64,000 bases of DNA. It comes from CALKUP01 sp964492735 (GTDB lineage Bacteria; Patescibacteriota; Patescibacteriia; UBA9570; XYC2-FULL-38-9). Location of the stretch: positions 11,825 to 75,824 of the forward strand of contig CAZBLE010000004.1 in assembly GCA_964492735.1 (NCBI GenBank). The letters run 5' to 3'. Below are positions 27,040 through 33,616 of the stretch, in pieces. The notes below the pieces were generated by a model. That model did not search any database, was not told where the DNA came from, and saw only the letters and a list, made by a program, of their open reading frames with translations. Positions within the stretch are counted from its first letter, which is position 1. Every line of letters starts with the position of its first letter. Both the position numbers and the translations under genes were made by a program.

Positions 27040-27733
27040 AGGATTGTAATTGAACAAATGAATCAGCTTGTAAAAAATCAGTTGCCACATACGGACTATC
27101 CTCGGGTACTGGCAAATGATCTGGGTTCCACCAACATGCGGCAATTCCGGCATTCAACGCACCAACAACATCTTTATTGAAGTCATCACCAATCATTAAC
27201 ACATCCGACGGAGATAGCTGCAATTTACGCAAGGCTTCTACAAACATTGGTTGATGCGGCTTCTCTACTCCCATTTCTTCACTAATGACAATATGTGTTG
27301 TGTACTGCGCAAAGTTCCACTGTGCCGCTTTTCGATATTGCACATCCGCAGTAAGGTCCGTAACAAAACAGAGCGCTTTCCCTGTAAGGCTCTGCAAAAA
27401 ATCTTCTGCGCCTGGAAACAATGAAGCTGCCTGTAAAAAGACATCCCAATATAATTGAAATAATCCATGCGCATACTGCAACGGATTGACCCCGAGAAGC
27501 TCACACGCTCCTTGAAAATACAACAATCGGTTATGTGAAGCCGCTGTATTATGTAAACGATGATGCACTGCGGATCGTGCGTCAGTCAGCGCTTGTGCGA
27601 TGACCTGCTCAGGTAGTCCTGTGTCGCTGTGCAACGACGCAACAACTGCTGCTTGTGCGGCTTCGTGCGCAGGTGCATACGGATACAGCGTATTATCAAT
27701 ATCGAGTAAAATTCCTTTTGGTGATAGATTCAT
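27029..27733 (-). CDS. HAD-superfamily hydrolase
   Basis: 234 residues. The four HAD motifs are visible: I, LLDIDNTLYPY (nucleophile and acid/base Asp); II, CFVTDLT; III, the Lys in MGVEKPHQPMF; IV, MIGDDFNKDVVGA. A helical cap domain lies between motifs I and II (C1 type). It most likely dephosphorylates a sugar or polyol phosphate. Its context, coupled to the aldolase-like gene by an 11-nt overlap and followed by a nucleotidyltransferase, fits a pathway for an activated sugar or polyol. Confidence 0.88.
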   Translation of the reverse strand: MNLSPKGILLDIDNTLYPYAPAHEAAQAAVVASLHSDTGLPEQVIAQALTDARSAVHHRLHNTAASHNRLLYFQGACELLGVNPLQYAHGLFQLYWDVFLQAASLFPGAEDFLQSLTGKALCFVTDLTADVQYRKAAQWNFAQYTTHIVISEEMGVEKPHQPMFVEALRKLQLSPSDVLMIGDDFNKDVVGALNAGIAACWWNPDHLPVPEDSPYVATDFLQADSFVQLQSYVS

Positions 27734-27746
27734 AGGCTACTATATA

Positions 27747-29870
27747 TTACTCAACAATATGTCGAACTTTCATTTTTTCACTAATGACCAACAGGAGTAA
27801 TAACTGGACAACACCTCGATATCCGTCTTGCCAATCAATCGTGTGATCAATAATTTCTTCTCGATTTTCTACCAGCGTGTTACTCAATTGATCAAGGTCT
27901 TCTGGGGTCAATTGCCCTGGCTTCACGAAAATAGTAATCAACTGCTTATTTAAATCATCAGAATAATCTTGTTCAACTTCAATGGCACGTTGATGACACA
28001 ATGTAAGGAATGGATCAACGTTAATACTGGAGTCAATGGTGCATTGTAAATGAATCTCAGGAACATAGGATGGATCGCCAACTGTGTATTCATCCGGACA
28101 AAAGTACCGAATTGCAAAATCTGCAAATTGTTTTTGTGGGTAAATATATTTTTCTGCATCTGGCATGCGTTTTTCAATCTGCTCCAAAATCCGCTCTTTG
28201 CTATATCCGCGCTTTTCAATATCACGGCAAATTTTCCAATGGCGACGTAATGCCTCGTCTGTATCTAAATACAATTTCACATCTAAATTTTTGCGCATTT
28301 TTGGCAAATAGAGTGTATGCAAGCCAGAGATTACTACAAAAGGCTTTGGTACAATTGGTTTTGGTTTTGTAAACCGACCAGTGTCATGATCATAATCGAC
28401 ACGCTGCACAACACTGCCTCGTCGCAAATCTGCAACATGGTCCGCTTGGGTGTGTAAATAATTTGCACGTGGATCAAGATGCGTGAATTCATTCCACTTC
28501 TCATCTCCCCGCTCCCACTTGTGATCACCGTCCCCTTCAATTTCTAAAATTGCTTCAACCCCAATCAAACCTTTTAAGTCTTCCATCAAGGTACTTTTTC
28601 CTGCTCCACTGTCACCGCCAACGCCAATAGTCACTGGGCGGCCTTCGTCTCCATAGACGGAATTACTCCGAATTCCAAATTTATACAGCACATAGACCAC
28701 AGCAAGTAATACACCTTCAAGTACGGTGAACATAAAATTCGCAGCCGCTGTTGAATATATTTTGAGATCAAGACTATTTCCAAAAATACGAATATCGGCA
28801 AGCTCACTATGATGAATATGGAAAAAGACAAAGTACGCAAGATACGCAACAGATAGCGCACTAAATAACGCAAGTGACTGTTGTCGATTGCGCTCGTATT
28901 GTTCAATAAAGAAGATTGAAACGAACGGCAAAAACCACAAATACCACGCGGGTCCCGGCGGAATAAATAAAACAAATACACTAAAAAGCAAGCCGAGATA
29001 ACTCATTAGTAAGTCTCGATTGATTTTTGGGTACGTTGCAAAACGACCATAGACAACAACAGCAATCAATGGAATCACGTAGATTTCCGCACCAGCAAAT
29101 GAGTAGACTAGTGCTAAAATTTGACCTTGCTCTTGATTACGCAACACCATTTCAATAAAGCCAGCGTTCCAAAGAAACGGTAACACGACAAGTCCATACA
29201 CTACTGCGGGAATCAGTAACACGCCGGCAGCAATTTTTATATTCGTTTTTTTCCAGACATACAACACAAGGAGTGGCAACGCAGCAAGGACATGAAGCTT
29301 AATCGCAATTGCAAGTCCGAAAACACCTGCGCCAACCCAAAAACGATTACGCACAATGCTGTATACAGCGAGTAAAAATACAGCGGTCGGAATCAAATCC
29401 AGTTGTGAATGTATATATGCTGCGTACAAAACAATTGGCGACGCACAATAAAACAATACAATTTCCTTGACTTTGTTTGGATAGAGCCGAAACAAAATAC
29501 CGGTAATAAGTAAATCAGCTGCGAGTGTCGGTAATTTAAAAAAGAGATTTTGCAATGCAGCAATATCCACTCCAATAAGTGAACTGAAAATGCGATATGG
29601 CGCATACGCAATGCTCAATGCATACAGCATGAGTGGTGGGTATGGGAACATATTCAAGCTTCCTTGTTCAAAAAAATACCGCCACGGATTACCACCATTT
29701 GCTAGAAAAAAATCAACGAATGGAATAAATAACTGATCTTGATAATCAGAAGAAAATACAACAAGCACTACCCCTTTCACGATCAATAAAGCAACAAACC
29801 AGTGCGTGATTTTTTTATCTTGCAATTCACCCCAAAATAATCGAATTGTATTCTTAATTGCACCCATCAT
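27747..29870 (-). CDS. GT-C-like membrane transferase fused to a uridine-kinase-like domain
   Basis: 707 residues. Residues ~20-400 form about ten membrane segments; the first outer loop has QDQLFIPFVDFF and FPYPPLMLYALS, like mannosyltransferase-type GT-C proteins. After a short linker, residues ~410-640 form a cytoplasmic P-loop kinase of the uridine kinase / phosphoribulokinase group: Walker A GGDSGAGKST, then EIEGDGDHKWERGD, VISGLHTLY and an Arg-rich lid (RRHWKICRDIEKRG). The kinase would phosphorylate a nucleoside- or sugar-like substrate. I know of no characterised protein with this combination. It is transcribed with the HAD and aldolase genes (14 nt to the HAD start). Confidence 0.8.
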   Translation of the reverse strand: MMGAIKNTIRLFWGELQDKKITHWFVALLIVKGVVLVVFSSDYQDQLFIPFVDFFLANGGNPWRYFFEQGSLNMFPYPPLMLYALSIAYAPYRIFSSLIGVDIAALQNLFFKLPTLAADLLITGILFRLYPNKVKEIVLFYCASPIVLYAAYIHSQLDLIPTAVFLLAVYSIVRNRFWVGAGVFGLAIAIKLHVLAALPLLVLYVWKKTNIKIAAGVLLIPAVVYGLVVLPFLWNAGFIEMVLRNQEQGQILALVYSFAGAEIYVIPLIAVVVYGRFATYPKINRDLLMSYLGLLFSVFVLFIPPGPAWYLWFLPFVSIFFIEQYERNRQQSLALFSALSVAYLAYFVFFHIHHSELADIRIFGNSLDLKIYSTAAANFMFTVLEGVLLAVVYVLYKFGIRSNSVYGDEGRPVTIGVGGDSGAGKSTLMEDLKGLIGVEAILEIEGDGDHKWERGDEKWNEFTHLDPRANYLHTQADHVADLRRGSVVQRVDYDHDTGRFTKPKPIVPKPFVVISGLHTLYLPKMRKNLDVKLYLDTDEALRRHWKICRDIEKRGYSKERILEQIEKRMPDAEKYIYPQKQFADFAIRYFCPDEYTVGDPSYVPEIHLQCTIDSSINVDPFLTLCHQRAIEVEQDYSDDLNKQLITIFVKPGQLTPEDLDQLSNTLVENREEIIDHTIDWQDGYRGVVQLLLLLVISEKMKVRHIVE

Positions 29871-29942
29871 GCACCTTATAATTAACGAGATAACACCTCT
29901 ACGATACCAAAAAAAGGCCCTTTTGTCTAGAATTTACTGAGC

Positions 29943-31310
29943 TTACTTATATTTCTCAAAAACCTGCCCTGCATAAGGATTCATAACAATGCGAATTAAT
30001 ACATCATTTCCAGGATATAACACCTGGTCACTCTTTCCAAGAAAATCCCTAACAGCTGATTCACCAAAAGGCTTTAATTGCAAGGCATACATAAATTGAT
30101 TCCGACCCTTTTCCTGGTTCAATGAAAGATTTCTTGCATCTACGATTGAATAAGGAGTGAGGGAAATAATCTGACAAAAAATAACACCGATAACAATAAT
30201 TGCCCCAGCTTTCATAAAATAATTTTTTGAAAGTGAAAGCATTTCTGTTGACCAAGCTACCATTCCCGCTAAAGCCATTAAAATGTAATCATGATAACGA
30301 ACCGCAACTCCCCCTCGTGAAAAAGAACCAATAAGTGCGAGCAAGAAAACAAATGAAATAAGCGAGAGACTAAAAATCTCAACACGAGAAAAAGTTGTTT
30401 TCATTTTTGAACGAACAACGAGTAGAACAGCGAACAAAGTGAAAGATATTTTGCCAAAATAAACATATGGCTGTTGTGGCCATGAATACCAAAAATTTAA
30501 ACGGTGAAGAAATTCCTGGATAGTCTTTGCCTGAAATGCCTCATGTCCAGGGTTATGCCAGATAACCTGAGTCAATATCAAAGAAAGGATTAAAAATCCA
30601 ATGGCCTTATACAAATGCTTCATTTCAGAACGATCCTGTAACCAGGTCAAACCACTTCTCAATGCCGCAATCGCAGCAATAAGGAATGCACTGCCCATAC
30701 TAGCGGCAGCGAGAATAGAAGTAGTAGCTATTGGGATAAATGGAATTTTTTTACTAGAAATAAGCCATGAAGCAATAACCAAGAAAAAAATCAAAAAGTA
30801 GACTTGACTTTGATACCCCCAAAATTGATTTTCTGGTGCTAATGGCAATGCGTACGCAACAAACAAGAACACTGTAGGAAGAACACGAAATCGATCATGA
30901 TTAAAAGCATATGCAGTAAATGCAACAGCCCCTGTAATAACCCAATTCTGTGCGAGCATTGTCGAAATAGTCGATAGCGTATTATTGTGCCATATAAAAA
31001 CCGCAAGGTTCAATACCCGCGTATAAAAAATGCGATGCTCATTCGCTGGTAGAAAAAAATCATGAATACCCAATGATCCATTAAGGTAGGTAAAGTACAA
31101 TCGCTCAACTTCCCCATCCCACTGATCCCAGTACGGGATCTCTACTCCAAAATAATGAATCATTTTGGCGCGCACAGTTAGTAGTGCGGTAAAAAAAGCA
31201 ACTGTTAAAAGGAACACTAAAATAGTGTGAGGCGGTTGTTTTTTAGAGTGTAAAAACCCAAATGCTTGACGCATATATGCAGTGCACTTTTTATACAATG
31301 AACCTGCCAT
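29943..31310 (-). CDS. GT-C-like polytopic membrane protein
   Basis: 455 residues from the ATG at 31310, 1 nt after the stop of the upstream gene; the longer frame reads back into it. About eleven membrane segments. The first outer loop contains EIPYWDQWDGEVERLY and, ~25 residues later, LPANEHRIFYTR. This acidic W-D-x-W ... N-E-H-R pattern recurs in uncharacterised GT-C-type membrane glycosyltransferases. It lacks the C-terminal beta domains of the triplet at 17.8-24.3 kb. A 72-nt gap with no clear promoter separates it from the next gene. Confidence 0.6.
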   Translation of the reverse strand: MAGSLYKKCTAYMRQAFGFLHSKKQPPHTILVFLLTVAFFTALLTVRAKMIHYFGVEIPYWDQWDGEVERLYFTYLNGSLGIHDFFLPANEHRIFYTRVLNLAVFIWHNNTLSTISTMLAQNWVITGAVAFTAYAFNHDRFRVLPTVFLFVAYALPLAPENQFWGYQSQVYFLIFFLVIASWLISSKKIPFIPIATTSILAAASMGSAFLIAAIAALRSGLTWLQDRSEMKHLYKAIGFLILSLILTQVIWHNPGHEAFQAKTIQEFLHRLNFWYSWPQQPYVYFGKISFTLFAVLLVVRSKMKTTFSRVEIFSLSLISFVFLLALIGSFSRGGVAVRYHDYILMALAGMVAWSTEMLSLSKNYFMKAGAIIVIGVIFCQIISLTPYSIVDARNLSLNQEKGRNQFMYALQLKPFGESAVRDFLGKSDQVLYPGNDVLIRIVMNPYAGQVFEKYK

Positions 31311-31311
31311 A

Positions 31312-31911
31312 TTATACGTGTTGCGCGTACTCTTCCCATTGATCAACATAATCCTGTGCGGTCATTACTGCATCAAGTTTAAAATTGAGCGCTTTCATTT
31401 GTTCAATATACGCTGGAATGTCTTCTGGTCGCCCCCAACGCTCTGGGCACACCAGGCACGTTTTAAAACCTTCAAGTTGTTTGATAACGGTTTCATCAAG
31501 TGGCAATTTGGTATTTGTATCAATCCATACCCAATCTACCTTGTCTTTATAATTCAACACTGTTTCGATTGCCTCATCTTCAGAATAACGCATTGCAATA
31601 TCACGCACACCCGCACGAGCTGCGCGGTAAATATATGGAAATTCAACATCAAGAAAAAAATAATGCGGCACATTGTATTGTTTCATGAGCTCAAGAATAC
31701 GCTCTTCTGCGCCCGCTTCTTTGGTGTTGAGAATGATCGACGCATGCTTAAATTCCTTCAAGTAGTCTTCAAAATCTTCACCGCCTTCAAATGGTTCATG
31801 GTTAAGGATCAAGCGATCTCCTTCAACGCGCAGATCTAATTCAACGCCATATTTTGGATCAACTGTTTTGAGCTTTTCAATCGTATTAACGCGGTGAATA
31901 TAGATTTGCAT
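31312..31911 (-). CDS. Glycerophosphodiester phosphodiesterase-like TIM-barrel protein
   Basis: 199 residues from the ATG at 31911. The upstream in-frame ATG at 31938 lies at or before the predicted transcription start, so it is unlikely to be used. The beginning has YIHRVN, VELDLR and ILNHEPFEGG, which match the GDPD pattern (H-R, E-x-D, H-D/E) for Ca-dependent hydrolysis of glycerophosphodiesters. The barrel continues with FLDVEFPYI and DWVWIDTN. It is shorter than typical GDPDs (~240-300) and the canonical HDxxLxRT is altered to HEPFEGG, so the substrate may differ. First gene of the long minus operon. Confidence 0.65.
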   Translation of the reverse strand: MQIYIHRVNTIEKLKTVDPKYGVELDLRVEGDRLILNHEPFEGGEDFEDYLKEFKHASIILNTKEAGAEERILELMKQYNVPHYFFLDVEFPYIYRAARAGVRDIAMRYSEDEAIETVLNYKDKVDWVWIDTNTKLPLDETVIKQLEGFKTCLVCPERWGRPEDIPAYIEQMKALNFKLDAVMTAQDYVDQWEEYAQHV

Positions 31912-31943
31912 ATGGTATATGAATATAAATAGGGTCATTGGTA

Positions 31944-31972
31944 AGTATACGGAAATTTTTAGAATAGCTCAA
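31944..31972 (-). promoter_or_regulatory. Sigma70-type promoter of the 18-kb minus-strand operon
   Basis: Minus strand: TTGAGC (31967-31972), 17-nt spacer, TATACT (31944-31949). Predicted start about 31937, giving a ~26-nt leader before the ATG at 31911. Downstream genes run with short gaps or overlaps to 13552; the one larger gap (29871-29942) shows no convincing promoter. Confidence 0.65.
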
Positions 31973-31980
31973 GGAAAATA

Positions 31981-32009
31981 TTGACAAAGTAGCTATTTAT
32001 TGGCATACT
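31981..32009 (+). promoter_or_regulatory. Strong sigma70-type promoter of the 2H gene
   Basis: Consensus TTGACA (31981-31986), 17-nt spacer ending in TGG (extended -10), then CATACT (32004-32009). It is divergent from, and 8 nt away from, the -35 box of the minus-strand operon. Start expected near 32016. Confidence 0.7.
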
Positions 32010-32016
32010 ATGCGGT

Positions 32017-32046
32017 CGCAGATCGAATGGTCGATTTGCGTTTTTT
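32017..32046 (+). promoter_or_regulatory. Promoter-proximal hairpin plus U-run (attenuator-like)
   Basis: CGCAgATCGA-ATGG-TCGATtTGCG forms a 9-bp stem with one mismatch (32017-32040) and is followed at once by six T (32041-32046). This has the form of an intrinsic terminator placed directly at the predicted 5' end of the transcript and ~30 nt before the start codon. It could be a transcriptional attenuator, a 5'-stabilising hairpin, or the terminator of a very short RNA. Confidence 0.55.
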
Positions 32047-32077
32047 GACAACCACTCCAACCAAATAGGAGGTGCGG

Positions 32078-32677
32078 ATGTTCGTTCAATACGACGAAAC
32101 GACTCTCGCGTTTGTCCTCCATTTGGAGGAGGCTGAGGGTCGAGACTTTTTGACCCGGCTGCCGAGCAGTATTACTGCAGGTGACTGGGAATTCCCGCTT
32201 CGGAAGCGGCTCCACGTCTCTATTCTGCCCATGCATATTGGGCAGGTGTATGAGATGTGGCGGCAAGCTCACTCCGCGGAGCACACGGCAATCACTCGCC
32301 TGCTTCAGGAATTTTCCTGGCAGGTGGAGTTTCCGGCAGCACCAATTCCAGTTCGGTACATCAAAAAGCCGGACGGATTTGATGTCGCTCAGGGTTATGC
32401 AATAGTGCCAGTGCGCGTTGCTCACCCTGCGTGGAAGCCGGAAATTACGGAAGAGAGCCTCGTGGTGCTCGTACACATTCCCGGCATTGCCGAATTGTAC
32501 GAGAAGCTGCGGGAAATTCTCGGGGCAGAATTCATGGCAGAGCTGCAAAAGCTCGGTCTAGAGTTTGACCCCAACTGCCTCCACGTGACCATCGCGTCAC
32601 ACTTTGGTGGCATTCCGCTGTCCACCCGGAAAATGGTGGACGAGCTCACCTGCAAGATCATTGAGATCAACCGGTGA
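32078..32677 (+). CDS. 2H phosphoesterase-like (2'-5' RNA ligase type) protein
   Basis: 199 residues from the ATG at 32078, 5 nt after a perfect AGGAGG (32067-32072); a GTG two codons earlier overlaps the AGGAGG and was rejected. Two H-x-[ST]-h motifs about 125 residues apart, RLHVSILP and CLHVTIAS, are the hallmark of the 2H superfamily (LigT, cyclic phosphodiesterases), which act on 2',3'-cyclic or 2'-5' phosphodiester bonds. The internal region is otherwise unfamiliar. The gene is clearly more GC-rich than its neighbours and carries its own promoter, hairpin leader, strong ribosome site and terminator, so it looks like a self-contained acquired unit. Substrate unknown. Confidence 0.7.
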   Translation: MFVQYDETTLAFVLHLEEAEGRDFLTRLPSSITAGDWEFPLRKRLHVSILPMHIGQVYEMWRQAHSAEHTAITRLLQEFSWQVEFPAAPIPVRYIKKPDGFDVAQGYAIVPVRVAHPAWKPEITEESLVVLVHIPGIAELYEKLREILGAEFMAELQKLGLEFDPNCLHVTIASHFGGIPLSTRKMVDELTCKIIEINR

Positions 32678-32679
32678 CA

Positions 32680-32741
32680 CACTGCGCACGCAAAAACAAC
32701 ACATCTTTGTTGCGCGCAGTGATTTCTTATTTTATTTTTTT
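32680..32741 (+). terminator. Intrinsic terminator of the 2H gene
   Basis: CACTGCGC (32680-32687) pairs with GCGCAGTG (32714-32721), with extra GCAA/TTGC pairing inside. A T-rich tract (32722-32741) follows and runs into the 3' end of the convergent permease gene. Confidence 0.75.
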
Positions 32742-33607
32742 GCCGCCACCTGAACTCGCGCAATGTAACTGCCCACTAAAATCAACAACCCGCCAACACA
32801 TAATGGGAGCGACACAGTCTCCTGTAAAAACAGAACAGATAACACAATGGTCGTGAGTGGCACAAGATAGCCAATAACAAGCACCTGTTGTTGACCTGTA
32901 TCTTGAATCCCTTTTGTATCGAGATAGCCAGCGATAATTCCATACACCAATGCAAATCCAATAAGCCAGCCTATAGCCGTAATATTCAAAGAAAAGCCGG
33001 CGCTATTATTCACCACCACTGCAATTGGCACAACAACACACAACGAAATAATTGAACGAAAAAATAGCACGACAGACGCACCAACTGAACGTAAGAGTAT
33101 TTTTGAACCAGTCCAATAGATAGCAACAGCGACAGCAGAGATAGCGGAAAGCGCAACTCCAGTCCAATCAGCTGAAGCCTGAAACAATCCCCGTTGTATC
33201 AAAATAATAACCAAGCCCAGAAAAGAGAGTCCAATGCCAATTTTGCCACGGCGTGAAATTACTTCACCAAACTGTACTGCAAATAAGACCACTAACACAG
33301 GCGCGACCCATCGAACCAAGGTTGCAAGCGACACGTCCATTTGTGTCACAGCAGCGTAATACGTCAAATCAGTTGTAATAAAAGCAATGCCTAAAATAAC
33401 AACTGCCAAAAAGTTTTTTTTATTGAGCGAGCGTAACTCTTTTTTGGTCGGTAAAAAAAAGAATAACGCAGCCGCAAGATGCAGTCCCACTAATAGAATC
33501 GTGTAATTTACACCGCTCAAACGAACGCTAATCGCAGCTGTTCCAAATAATACTTTGGCGAGTACTAATGTTATTGGGCCACGAAAAAATTGCAACGATT
33601 TTTTCAT
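32732..33607 (-). CDS. EamA/DMT-family transporter
   Basis: 291 residues and ten hydrophobic segments in two five-helix halves, the layout of drug/metabolite (EamA) transporters. Recognisable features are the early AKVLFGTAAISVR helix, APVLVVLFAVQFGE closing the first half, and VPLTTIVLSVLFLQE with GGLLILVGSYI at the end of the second half. Such permeases move small metabolites across the cell membrane; the cargo is unknown. It is the last gene of the minus-strand export operon, 9 nt after the GT4-GT2 fusion. Confidence 0.88.
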   Translation of the reverse strand: MKKSLQFFRGPITLVLAKVLFGTAAISVRLSGVNYTILLVGLHLAAALFFFLPTKKELRSLNKKNFLAVVILGIAFITTDLTYYAAVTQMDVSLATLVRWVAPVLVVLFAVQFGEVISRRGKIGIGLSFLGLVIILIQRGLFQASADWTGVALSAISAVAVAIYWTGSKILLRSVGASVVLFFRSIISLCVVVPIAVVVNNSAGFSLNITAIGWLIGFALVYGIIAGYLDTKGIQDTGQQQVLVIGYLVPLTTIVLSVLFLQETVSLPLCVGGLLILVGSYIARVQVAAKK

Positions 33608-33616
33608 CGAATCCTA

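Noticed and set aside
31912..31938. Upstream ATG at 31938 as start of the GDPD-like gene
   Set aside because: It lies at or before the transcription start predicted from TTGAGC-17-TATACT; the ATG at 31911 begins the conserved IYIHR strand.
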